Assembly: GCF_963583255.1 (NCBI RefSeq)
Contig: NC_084804.1
Location: 15,566,723-15,630,722, forward strand
DNA from: Pyrus communis
Taxonomy: Eukaryota > Streptophyta > Magnoliopsida > Rosales > Rosaceae
Direction: 5' to 3'
DNA: 64,000 bases
In this document: positions 46,849 through 61,170 of the stretch, piece by piece
How the letters are laid out: each line of letters opens with the position of its first letter
How positions within the stretch are numbered: the stretch's first letter is position 1
Translations under genes and position numbers: made by a program
The notes under the pieces: model-generated
Databases searched by the model: none
Seen by the model: only the letters and a program-made list of their open reading frames with translations
Told to the model about the DNA's origin: nothing

Positions 46849-48084
46849 TTATACAAAGTCTGTGGAGTTAGGATATGTGGTGCTAGGATCTTGGTTGCTA
46901 GGATTTCTGTAGCTGGAATCCCCTTGACTTGTTTCGGCATCTCTTGCACGCCTCCTTCGTACGACATCTTTTTTTTCTGATGTCCAAAAATATTTTGAAT
47001 TCGGCGACAGTCCTACTAGAGACTTGTTCATAGTGTCACGATCTGTTTGAGCCATCCTTTCTTCTCTAAGCATCTCATTCTCTCGATGAAGTGCTTCTCT
47101 AATCATCTTGTTCTCTCGATTAACTATTTCTCTTTGTCTCTCAGCCGCCGCATCACGAGCCTTAGTAGCTGCAATAATTGCTGCCATAGCAGTAGCTTTT
47201 TCCTCATCTCTAGCCTTTTCCCATGCCATGTTCAGTTCACCTTGACGAGTAAGTTCCTCCATATATTTAGTGTAGTCATTTTTGGAAGAACTACCTTTTT
47301 TCTTTGATGCCTTTTTACCTTGAGGCCTGAGGGACTGATGAGTCGGTTGGGTCTCTGGCACTTGTTCAGGCGTTCCTTCTATGTCTTCAAATGTGTTGGC
47401 TTCTTGTTCGGCTGTGTCTGCTTCTGGCGAACTGTGTAGACCTATACCGTGCATGACAACTTCTGGACCGGTTGCCACAATTTTGTATCTAGGGCATTCT
47501 TTGACAATTTGCCAACATTCCCATTTGTTGAATGATTTGTTATGGTTCCTTGCATTGTAGAATGCTTGTGCTTGTAGTGTCTATAAAAATGTGGGATAAG
47601 ATAGTATTAAAAAATACGGGTGTAACACAAATAAATAAATTAAAATATTGATGGACGTGGAATGCATATAAATTACATAGAAATTACATAAAATATTGAT
47701 GGCCGTGGAATGCATATTACATAAAATTACATAAGAAATTAAATAAATTAAAATATTGATGTGGTGGAATGCATATAAATAAATAAAAATATTGTTACCT
47801 CATCCGCTAAACTTGTCCCACTACGCAGATTACCAGAAGCATGAGAGAGGGCGTTTTTCCAACAAGTAAAGGATGCGTTGAGTTTTTTTCCAACGACCTT
47901 GAAGACCTTGACTAGATTTGGCATCTTTTCCATGTACATCTTTTCCATGTACATCGCAAAACGATTTCGTAATTTTACTCCACATTTCTCGCTTATCCAT
48001 CTCATTACCCGTAATCGGGTCATGAGTAGTGCGAACCCAACATTCACACAACGTAACATCGTCACTGAGCTTCCACGAAGTCAT
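46849..48084 (-). pseudogene. Harbinger Myb/SANT-like ORF1, frameshifted
   Basis: Exon 1 runs from ATG 48084 to about 47800, with TSWKLSDDVTLCECWVRTTH and LQGRWKK, the Myb/SANT-like domain often mislabelled glutathione S-transferase T3-like in plant genomes. In the run of seven A after GGTCGTTGG (about 47885-47891) the frame shifts by one base; the expected continuation (LNASFTCWKNALSHASGN) is in the next frame. A GT donor follows ADE, the acceptor is near 47583, and exon 2 reads AFYNARNHNKSFNKWECWQI to the stop at 46849, with a coiled coil rich in Glu/Arg. A 15-bp tandem duplication (VHGKD twice) also lies in exon 1. One A in a homopolymer could be a sequencing error. Confidence 0.8.
47620..47790. 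repeat. Short repeats in the ORF1 intron
   Basis: AAAATATTGATGG, GTGGAATGCATAT and AAATTACATA recur three times across the intron of the Myb-like gene. Confidence 0.7.
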
Positions 48085-48984
48085 TTTTTTCTCTCAAAGT
48101 GTACAAAATATTCAAATGTAGAAAGTGTAGAAAATATTGAAATGTGGTGTAAGGTGGAAGATGAGGGTTAGGTATTTATAGAAAGAAAAAAATTAATTTT
48201 TTAAAATTTTTCTGTATTTTTTAAAAAAAATTTGACAATTTTTAATTAATTTTTAATAAATTTTAATGTTGTAATTAATCTGGACCGTTGGATTTGAAAA
48301 ATAATCAAATCCAACAGCCAACACGCTGCCACGTGGCCAACGGTCAAATTTCTGACCGTTGGGCCTTTTTTTTTTTTTTTAATTTTTGGTGAAAAAAACG
48401 TGGACCGTTGATCTGTGATCGGACAGTCCAATTTAAAAGTGAAATTTAAATTTTTTTTACCGTTGGAAATCCAACGGTCTACAAAAACTAGCCGTTGGAA
48501 ATCCAACGGCTCTGAGGAGGGCCACGTAGCCCTCACCCAGTCGAACCCAACTTGGCCTGCACGCGGGCCCCACTGCCTGCAATTGCTGTTGGCTACTCGC
48601 GGGATGGAGAGCGTGTTGTGCACACGCCAGGGAAATGGACCGGCCTCTGGGTCTGTCCATTTTGGGCTGGGCTCCTGCCTGGCACGAGCTGGATGCCAGC
48701 CTGTTTTGCGGGCTGGAGCTGATCCACTTGGTGCCGGTCCATTTTTTTCACTTGGTGCCGGTCCATTGGGCACGGGCTGGACATGCTCTAATTACAATTA
48801 TGCTATGTAAGTCTTGATGATGTTGTGGTTTTTTTTGCTTTATTGCGTGACTTGTTGTGGTCTCCATTCCAGATCTATATACACCATATAGCTTCTGAAC
48901 TTTGTGTCTTGTTTTGCTCTATCATTAAAATTCAAAGTTTTCAAACCCTTTCATTAGTTTTCCTTTAATATTATATATATAAGG

Positions 48985-49999
48985 ATGGCAAAAAAGGTGG
49001 GAACTTCAGCAAGAGCTCCACATGGTACATGCAATGATCATAATATATCCGTATTCAGTGAGTTGTGCATCAAGGATGTTGAGGTCGGACGTCGTCTTGG
49101 CCCTCACTTTAACAAAGAAAGATCGGCAAATTTGATAGAAAACTTTAGGAAAGAAACAGGAAATTCTTATAGTAAAGCGCAATTGAAAAATAAGTGAGAT
49201 AGACTAAAAAAGGATTGGTAGTTGTGCAAAAAACTAATTGGGAAAGAAACTGGCCTAGAGTGGAATCCAAGCAAAGGAACAGTGGATGCCTTTGATGAAT
49301 GGTGGAATAATAAGATTCAGGTATGTTCACTTTGCATCAGTTATGATGTTATTCTAGTTATAGTAATCATAAACTACATAATAACAACATTCTTTTTTAT
49401 TTGTAGATAAATCCTGAATATGGAAGATTGCAGAAAGGCATCACTCCTGAGTTCGAAGAAAAGTTGGATAGGATGCTCTCAAACAGCGTTGCTACTGGTA
49501 CAAATGCTTGGGCACCTACATTTGGTGCACTACTACCAAATAGTAGGGATGACTCAACAGGAAATGTTAATATACAAAATGAATCTATTGGATCAGATGA
49601 TGAGGAGAGTGCACTACCGAATCTATGAGAAAAGGTGCTAAGAAAGGAAAAAGAAAAGAGCTGAAGGAAAAAGAAAATAGCTGACCAAGGTGAATTGAGA
49701 ACAAGTAAGTTTGATAGAAAAAGGAAAAAGGTTGGCGATGTTGCAAAATTGTATGGTTAAATTGACCGCCTTATTGGTGGAGTAGAGGGTAAGAACACTA
49801 TGAGGCAATTGGTGACAGGCACTAGTATTCCTGAAGTTGTGCAGGTTGTTGAACCGTTACCGGTTGTGAGCGTACAAGCCCGTTGTGGCTGTTTGCAACT
49901 CGTTTGTTTTTTAATCAAGAGAAGAGAGAGATGTTCTCTATCTTGAAAGATCCTAGTGTGCAACTTACTTGGCTGAATTATGAGTTCATCAACCAATGA
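48985..49999 (+). pseudogene. Dead Myb/SANT-like gene of a PIF element, copy B
   Basis: Same relic as at 19312-20317. Here GNSYSKAQLKNK is uninterrupted up to its first shared stop. The stop pair around DRLKKDW and the shift after SALPNL are shared with copy A, so the gene was dead before the duplication. A short insertion (GAAAAAGAAAAGAGCTGAAG type) near 49650-49680 is unique to this copy. Confidence 0.75.
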
Positions 50000-50214
50000 G
50001 GGAGTTGTAGTTTTACAAAACATTCTGGATTTGTACACTCTTAGTCAGATTTTAGGATTATGTCGTAGAATTTGTTTGACACCTTCCTTGAATGTTATTT
50101 TGAATTATGAGTTAATTTTTAGATACTTTGTTTTCAATATTGGTACAACTGTTAATTGGCAAGGTGCTTGAATTTTGTTAAGGATTATTTGTTAACTTGC
50201 AGGTGCGCTTGAAT

Positions 50215-51090
50215 ATGGACATTCTAGATAATGATGAGGAAGAGTTTGACATATTAGCATGTGCTTGTACTCGAGCTATTGAAGCATATTATCTAAAATA
50301 TGTGCATAAAACTCCATGTATGAATTTTTTCAAACAGGTAACATTTGGTTAATGAAAGTATTGCAAGCTAACTATAGTTTGAAAGGTTCAAGGAGGAAGT
50401 GATATTAGGAATGTTCTTGCATATGTTAGGACATAGTATAGAAGAAAAAAAAAAAAAAAAAGAATAGCTAAGAGCAATTTCAACACTCTTCGGAAATCGT
50501 TAGTAGATATTTTGGTGTTATGTTGGATATTGTATGTTAGATGGCAATAGATATTATCAAACTTATAGATTTGGAATTTAATACCACCCCATGGGGCATA
50601 AAGGTCAAAGACATCATCTCTCATATTTTTATAGGAGTGGCCAACCAACGGGGCATAAAGAGGTATTCAACCATAGACATTTTTCTCTTAGAAGCGTAAT
50701 TGAGCGTACGTTTAGAGTATGAAAAAAAGGTGGGCAATTTTGAGGGATATGCTTGATTGTGTGTTCAATAAGCAAGTGAATATTGTCATTGCTACAATGG
50801 CTCTTCATAACTACAAAAGGAGGCATTCTGAATGTGATAGGCATTTTGATGACCCCGAAGACTATAGTGAAGAGAGCGATATTGATGATGATGAAGAGGA
50901 AGATCGAAATCACAACCAAGGAGGGATGGAAGCATTAAGAAATAGCATAATGATGAACGCATATTTTACTATTTATTTTCTCGCGAAAGCTACATTTTCT
51001 TGTGATATTTTGGACTTAGACGAAAGGAATTACATAGTGTTGTGCTTTTATAGTTATATTAATGAGGTGGAGGAAAATATGATGTTATAA
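50215..51090 (+). pseudogene. Internally deleted PIF transposase, copy B
   Basis: Holds the same N-terminal (DILDNDEEEFDILACACTRA, then YYLKYVHKTPCMNFF) and C-terminal (KKRWAILRDMLDCVFNKQVN, LHNYKRRHS, DDPEDYSEESDIDDDEEEDR) pieces as copy A, without the central catalytic part. The C-terminal frame is longer and cleaner here than in copy A. Confidence 0.75.
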
Positions 51091-51409
51091 TTCCTTATTT
51101 TTAAATAAACCTAATGGTCTGTTATGATTTAAGTGTCTACCTATTTGGCTGTATAATATACTTGTGGCCTACATTCATTTTCTTTTGATTTTTGTGCAGT
51201 GCATGTCACTTGTTGGAATTGGAGAAGCCTTCAGCACATGTTTATTTCATAGATCACAAGTCTATGCAATACTGAACCGACAAGTAAAAGAAAAAAACAA
51301 AAAAAAAAAAAAAACAAAAGAAAGCTGCATATTTCCTCTCGCATTTTTCAGGGTTAGCCTTCATACGAAACCAGAATAAGAGAGACCTTAGTGAAGTTAA
51401 ATTGGACAG

Positions 51410-51930
51410 AAATATGGTGAATCACCTACACAAAGCAATTTCAAATTCATGGGTCTTTGCCAAAAGCATAAATTTGGGATATTAGGTTGCACAATCTGTT
51501 CAATTGCAGAAGAAGTTTGGTCAGCCATGGTGGATATCTATTTGGAGATGAAACTTCGATTGGAATTGTTATGTCTTTACCATTAGAGGCACCGCAATCT
51601 CTTAAAGGTCAACTAAACAGACCTTAGTTGCTACTTCCCGACGATGATCTATGAAGACAACGCAGCATGCATCGAATGCTCAAGAAGGGTTACAACAAAG
51701 GAGACAACACCAAGCACATTGCATCGAAGTCTTTCTTCTCACATCAACAACAAGAGCATCAGAAGGTTGAAGTCACGCAGATTCGATCACAAGACCATCT
51801 GGCTGACTTCTTCACCAAATCACTACCGAAAGCGACGTTTCAGAAGCTTGTTCAAGGATTGGTATGCGTAAACTTTCTGAGTTGTGACATTGTTAGTTCC
51901 CTTTGAAATTATGTCAAACTCAGGGGAGTA
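51410..51930 (+). mobile_element. Ty1/copia pol tail, copy B
   Basis: The tail of copia RNase H (IYEDNAAC, KGDNTKHIASKSFFSHQQQE, LADFFTKSLPKATFQKLVQG) is readable with few breaks. It lacks the ~165-base extra segment of copy A. Confidence 0.75.
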
Positions 51931-52294
51931 TCCTGAAATATACTTGCTTGATCTTAATGTACTATTTTTCCCTACGATTAGAAGCATTTTTCCCACTGGG
52001 GTTTTGCTACCTGACGAGGTTTTGACGAGGCTCTCATCTTGGGTTGGTTATATCCCTAATGACGTCCTGTAGACATTTCATTTGACTTTGCATTGCTCAC
52101 AAATTTTTCTTTAACTATTTTGTCCTTACTCGGATTTTTACCATAGGCTTAGAATTTTTTATGAGACTTATTTCCTTATGCATGTTCCTACCTTAATGAG
52201 ACTACCGTGTTCCTAGAATCAGTGACGACGAGTCGACTTCCTCAACAACACATGATGCCGAATCTACTTGAGTATTTACACACTCGAGGTGGAG

Positions 52295-52615
52295 TGTTAT
52301 AAACCTCTTATTTAAGTGTGATTGTGGAAATCATAGATTAGCTTTTATTGTAGTTATTCTTCCCTATTAGGACTTGTATTCCTTGGAGGAGAATGATTTC
52401 TTTCCAACCTTATTATTATCTATAAAGGCATTGCGTAGGGGGAATAACACATTTAGGAGGTCAATCAATTTGTATAGCTTCCAGAAGGCTTTAAGCAACA
52501 CATAGGCTTCAACTCTTCAGTGGCTTAATTTGCACCATGCAATATGAAGCATTATTAACATCTCCTTCAACTGTACAAGGAGGTCAAACATTGTAGCTTC
52601 AATAAATTAGTTGGG
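52295..52615 (+). mobile_element. Copia 3' LTR (right end uncertain), copy B
   Basis: Starts TGTTATAAAC after the purine tract CGAGGTGGAG, as in copy A. The right boundary is approximate. Confidence 0.55.
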
Positions 52616-52795
52616 TTGCCATGGATATGGTTTGAAGGAAACTCATTTATAGGCTTTTTAAAAACATCAGGCATTTTCTACTCCAACATTTACAAGAACT
52701 TCGAAGTCGCAAACTTCAATAACCTATATAGCCACCATGACAACATGCAAGTATTATATCTTAACTTTACTTGCCAACAATGGTAAATGGAAACT

Positions 52796-53190
52796 TCTAC
52801 CTTTCAACCTAAGTGTCCACAGAAAAAAGCTTCAACCACTCAAGCTATGTGCTTAAGGGAAAAAGCTTCAACCACTCAAGCTAAGTGTCCAAAGGAGAAA
52901 AGTTTCAACCACTCAAGGTATGTATCCAAAGGAAAAAGCTTTAGCCACTCAAGCTATGCAGCCAAAGGAAAAAGCTTCAACCACTCAAACAACGTGGCCA
53001 AAGGAAAAAACTTCAGCCATGCTATGCGCCCAGAAGAAAAATCTTTAGCCACTGAAGCTATGTGTCTAAAGGAAAAAGTTTCAGCCACTCAAGCTATGTG
53101 CCCAAAGGAAAAAACATCAACCCTTCAAGCCATTTGTCCAAAGGAAAAAGCTTCAACCACTCAAGTTATATACACAAATGAAAAACTTCA
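52796..53190 (+). repeat. 36-bp minisatellite, copy B
   Basis: About eleven units of the same 36-base repeat as copy A. Here a single frame stays open through the array for 150 codons, as variants of AMCPKEKASTTQ. A stretch of about 140 bases just before the array in copy A (near 23217-23390) is missing in this copy. Confidence 0.85.
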
Positions 53191-53487
53191 ATCCGATTTT
53201 CTTTTCTCAACAAAAAAAGAAAGAAGGAATTGGGCATAAGAAAAAAAATTTATGTACTTGGGCTACATCCAAAAAAAAGAGGAAAATTTTTTTAAAGTCT
53301 ATTTTCTTCATTGGCTCGGGAAATATAAGACACCTCCTTCAGTAATCCTCATCGATAGGAGATTTGGTGGACTCCTAATATATGCTAATGCACTTTAGTA
53401 CTCGAAAGTTTCATGAGTACTCACCAATTTGGGTTTTGCAAGTCTCCAACCGAGAAGCTTTCCTCACTCGTGAACTTGGGGGACCAC

Positions 53488-54013
53488 TGTTTGTTCCGTA
53501 GTTCACCACCCTCGAAACTACTAAGCACCGGTCAACCTTATACCTTCAAGGACCCACTGAAGACTTCATGTGGAGGCACCCTTGCCGAAGCACATGAGTT
53601 TTTCTCCAATCAAGAGACCAATCACAACACGACAAGCGTCAACCTAAAAATAAAACTCCTAGAGTCCCACATCAATCGTGGATGGGAGCCAAAGACCCTC
53701 ATCAACTATACAAGGAGACCGTTCTCGAACAATTAATTCCTAATGTCATTATGGTGCATAAACTCGTCATTAGAACTCACTAATGATGATTATGCTTAAA
53801 CTTATGTCTTGTGTAAAATCTTCACTATTAATGAGGACTCCTCCACCCTCGTGGAGGTAGCCCCATTTAAGGTGAACCACGTACATCTTGTGTTGCTTCC
53901 CTACCTCCATCTCTTTACATATTATCCTCACTAGGTGATGAAGCAACATTGCGATGGTTACAAACTCAACACTTTACGTCGTTCCAAAGTCTCACTGATT
54001 TTGTGCATCAACA
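53488..54013 (+). mobile_element. 526-bp LTR, copy B
   Basis: TGTTTGTTCCGTAG to TTGTGCATCAACA, identical in length to the LTR at 24048-24573, after the purine tract CTTGGGGGACCAC. Confidence 0.65.
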
Positions 54014-54066
54014 TTTGTAAATAGTTTCTTACAAGCAATTAAGCCCGCGCGATGCCGTGAATTTTA

Positions 54067-54943
54067 AAACTGTGTTAAACAGGTGGAATATATTAAAATC
54101 TATTAGCATCCTTATGTTCAACAAAGAATAAAAAATAGATGTTTGTAATATATAGCAAAAGTTTTAAAACTCTTTAATTCTTCTAAGTAAATTTGACAAA
54201 TACGTACAATCCAACCTTCGACCAGTTCAAGCGTATACTTTTTCTTTTCTTCTATCAAATTTGTCATGTCACCCAAGGTCATATGTAAAGCCAGCTAACT
54301 GAAAACATTTGCGTTAAGTTGTGCAAAAAGTTGAGCACGCTTTAATTGAAAAAATAATCACTAATACAATTAGGCAAGAAGGGGACAAAGATAATCCTGA
54401 GGAGCTAGAAATATTTTGACTTCAACAAGAAGATATTAACAAGGTTTTACATACGTACCCAAAAGCTCCAAGGTGTGGTATCAACTCCAAAAAAAAAAAA
54501 AAAAAAAAAAAAAAAAACATCCCAAACAATAGTATAGAAATGTTTTAGTCCATCTAAAACCTTTTCTTATCTTTTTTTTATTTTTTATTTTTTTTGTGGC
54601 CTTGTTTATTATTGTGCTTATTAACAATTACTACTATGTCGAGGCGAGTTTCTTTACAATAGGACCAAGAAAAATAATAACTTATTACAATGTGCTATTT
54701 ATTTCTCAACCCAAACTAGGACCAAAACTGTTTACGGCTATAAATAAGTTATTCCTTTGTATAGAGAGGTCTTACTGTAGCATTCACAGCTCTTATAGCT
54801 TTTTATTGAATTATTGAATCTCAAAGAATACTTACATTATTGAAAGGAAATACAAATGCGGAAGGAATTGAAATACAAATACATAAAAAGGACAATTATC
54901 CACTTAAATGTTTATAATCAACAATAAATTTCTTTTAATTCCT
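54067..54943. other. 3' flank of beta-glucosidase copy 3
   Basis: Homologous to 24620-25542 and 32718-33623. It includes the coding-like stretch ending in an A-run (54490-54518). No separate gene is supported. Confidence 0.5.
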
Positions 54944-58249
<3,306 letters not shown>

Positions 58250-58317
58250 AACTTGGGAGTTTTGATATCGATCGAGATAATTAATTAAGTTATCTCCTCC
58301 TGGAATATTGCATGGGG

Positions 58318-58325
58318 TTTATATA
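58318..58325 (-). promoter_or_regulatory. TATA box of beta-glucosidase copy 3
   Basis: CTCTATATAAACC on the minus strand. A 4-base insertion (TTAA) between the box and the ATG makes the leader slightly longer than in copies 1 and 2. Confidence 0.8.
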
Positions 58326-58364
58326 GAGAAAGGGAGGAAGGGATATGGTGTCTACGTACTAGCT

Positions 58365-60365
58365 CATGAGAATAGTAAAGGGTTAAAAATTGTAAACAAA
58401 ATTGACTTTGAAAGCCCTAGTTTAAAGACCAAGTCATGAGAATAGTAAAGGGTTAAAAATTGTAAACAAAATTGACTTTGAAAACCCTAGTTTAAAGACC
58501 AAATCATGGTCTGTAGTTTAAAAGAAAGCACGTTTCATGTACCCAAAAGTTGCGTACGCACGTAAAAGAATGGATAAACCTATGAGGAATGCACATACTC
58601 TTCAAATTTTATATTGTGATACTTCATTTCCTTAATCTTTATTTGAAGATCATCTAAACAAAAATAATTATTTGAATTTGAGATCGTTTAGTCATTTAAA
58701 TATATGAACCCAATCGATAGTGTTGATACTAAGTAAAAGATTTATAATGAACTATTCATTTTATTGACATATTTGGATAACTACATAGCCTTCAATTTGA
58801 ACAGTTTTTTGCATATATGATATTCAAATTCAGATTAAAAAATCAATAACTTATACTATATATATGAAAATACATTATTTATAAAAACAAATCATTCCTT
58901 GAGTTGAAAAGTAAGATAATATAGACAACTGTACGATCAATCTCATTTTAATTTGCAATGATCAATCCTTGAGTTACCCTTGAGTTTTCCTGCAAAAGAA
59001 AATGTTAACTGCATTAGGAAACAAAGAGCCATTTATCTGCATGTTTATATGATGTATGTCCCAATGTTGAAGGCATAACTTTTGAAGTTGAATATGGAAG
59101 ATTAGCAATAGAGACTTGTTCAAACAGTAGAAAATTACTTGAGCCAACAAAAAAACAGAAATTTATGACCACTATTCTTTACATAAGTAGTAAGCGATAA
59201 GGATGAAGAATTTAATCTTGATTTTTTCTTCTTGTTAGAGTTTTAGTATTGAATTGGTAAACCCAGTGGTTTTTTGAAATTGTCTTTCCACTCTAATTAA
59301 GAAGGCATCAAAATAGCTAGGTTCTCAAGTTGGCTATTCCTAAAGATTGTGAAAGGATTCCATTGGGGTGGTTTTTTCGAAGGTTTGGACACCCTTCAAA
59401 GTATAGTAGTTACACATTCTTCTTGCTGGTACAAGAATGAGAATAGTAAAGGGTTAAAATTTGTAAACAAAATTGGCTTTGAAAGTCCTAGTTTAAAGTC
59501 CAAGTCATGGACTGTAATTTAAAAGAAAGCACGTTTCATGTACCCAATAGTTGTCTGCGTACGTAAAAGAATGGATAATCCTTGCGTTCCACCTATGAGG
59601 AATGCACATATTCTACAAATTTTATATTGTGATCATTTAGTTTCCTAATTTTTATTTGAACATCATCTAAACAAAAAGAATTATTTCAATAAAAGATTTA
59701 TAACGAACTATTCATTTTATTGATACATTTGGATGACTAAACAGTCTTCAATTTGAATAGTTTTTTGTATATATGATATTCATATTAAGATTAAGAAATT
59801 AATAACTTATACTACAAAAATACATTATTTATAAAATTATTCCTTGAGTTGAAAAGTAAGATAATGTACACAACAGTTCGATCGATCTCATCTTAATTTG
59901 AAATAATCAATCCTTGAATACTCTTGACTTTTTTAGGGAAAGAAAATGTTTTCTGGATTCGGAAACAAAGAGTCATTTATCTGCATGTTTATATTATGCA
60001 TGTCCAACTGTTGATGGGCAAAACTTTTGAAGTTGAATATGGGCGATTAGCTACAGAGACTTATTCAAACAGTAGAAAATTATTTGACCCAACAAAAAGG
60101 TAGAAATTTATGACCAGAATTCTTTACATAAGTGCATAATCGATAAGGATGAAGAATTAATTAATCTTGATCTTTTTCTTCTTGTTAGAGTTTTAATATT
60201 GAATCCGTAAACCCAGTGGTTTTGTGAAATTGTATTTCCACGCTAATTAAGAAGGCATCGAAATAGCTAGGTTCTCAAATTGGCTATTTCGCTCCTAAAG
60301 ATTGTGAAAAGATACCATTGGGGTGGCTTCTTCTTGGTAGTACAAGAAATTGATTAGTTGTTTCA
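58365..60365. repeat. Tandemly duplicated upstream region, copy 3
   Basis: Same double ~1-kb organisation as upstream of copies 1 and 2, with the second unit from about 59437. Confidence 0.85.
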
Positions 60366-60590
60366 AGAGACTGGTTTTTATTAGCTTACATCTATTTATT
60401 TTGATTTAATATTTTTCATTTATATATATTTTTACAATTCAAAAACACAAAAGTTTGACCCCTCTCTAATTTTTCTAATTTTTTTTCTTTATTTGAATTT
60501 TTGGGACTTATATTGAATTTTAGTGTGTCTCACAACCTGAAGGAATTGGGAAGGGGGGTCATTTCATTTTTGGATATAGAACGAATAGGT

Positions 60591-60660
60591 TCAGGATATG
60601 AGAGAATTAAGGATACCCACCAGAAAGACTAATCCAAACCATAATGATGTGCCGGAAAAT
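60591..60660 (-). pseudogene. psbZ: psbZ 3' fragment, copy 3
   Basis: Only the last ~23 codons of the psbZ relic remain. Homology stops after GCCGGAAAAT at the right end of the segmental duplication. Confidence 0.85.
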
Positions 60661-61170
60661 TAGACCTGGCATTCGTGTCGTGTTTCTCGTGTTCGTGTCG
60701 TTTTCGTGTCATACCCGATAGCTTAACGGGTCGTGTCGTGTAATACCCGTTAAAGTAAACGGGTAATATGACCCGACCCGAAATCAACCCGTTAATATTT
60801 TCAGGTAATATGACCCGACCCGTTACCCGTTAAGAAAAATATATTTTAAATCAATAAAAATGAAAATGAAAAACATAATTTGACCCCAAAAAAATGTAAA
60901 ACATAATACTAAATCAGTATATGCATACTAAATTTCGGAGTTGACCCCTTAATGAAAGTTGTAAAGCTTTTTATTACGAGTGATTACATTTTTCACACTT
61001 CTACAATAATTATTATTATTATTAATTTTATTAATTTTTCACTAAAATAAATAACATTGTTCATGAGATTTGAAGGGTTTTAAAAATATAAACGACCATG
61101 TAACCTTGCCAATGGAACTCAAAGCTTACATGTTATTCCTTTTACAAAATCCTCAATTTTCATAGATCAT
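60661..61170. other. GTGTCGT/CCCGACCCG repeat DNA, probable transposon end
   Basis: The first ~190 bases consist of short repeated words (TCGTGTCGTGT, TAACGGGT, ATATGACCCGACCCG), with partial inverted symmetry between ACGGGT and ACCCGT. Such sequence is common at the ends of non-autonomous plant DNA transposons, possibly hAT. The rest is AT-rich with an ATT microsatellite at 61006-61022. Confidence 0.45.

Larger units (their letters stand above)
44231..48788. mobile_element. Nearly complete PIF/Harbinger element
   Basis: The 4,558-bp unit is flanked by TAA on both sides (44228-44230 and 48789-48791), the target choice of this superfamily. Its ends are imperfect inverted repeats: GAGTAACTCCACCCCTATCC at the left against GAGCATGTCCAGCCCGTGCC read inward from the right. 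It contains both standard genes, a DDE transposase (+) and a Myb/SANT-like protein (-), arranged convergently. Subterminal repeats rich in CCACGTG lie at the left. Each gene has one disabling lesion, so the copy is probably not autonomous, but it looks young. Confidence 0.85.

Noticed and set aside
46515..46967. 150-codon minus-strand frame with FLCNFLF repeats
   Set aside because: It is the 42-bp tandem repeat between the two transposon genes.
48246..48810. Several overlapping 60-175 codon frames, both strands
   Set aside because: They lie in the GC-rich right end of the Harbinger element and have no conserved motif.
60661..60850. Possible CRISPR-like or rDNA spacer repeat
   Set aside because: The repeated words are short, unequally spaced and partly inverted. 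They fit a transposon end, and CRISPR arrays do not occur in plant nuclear DNA.
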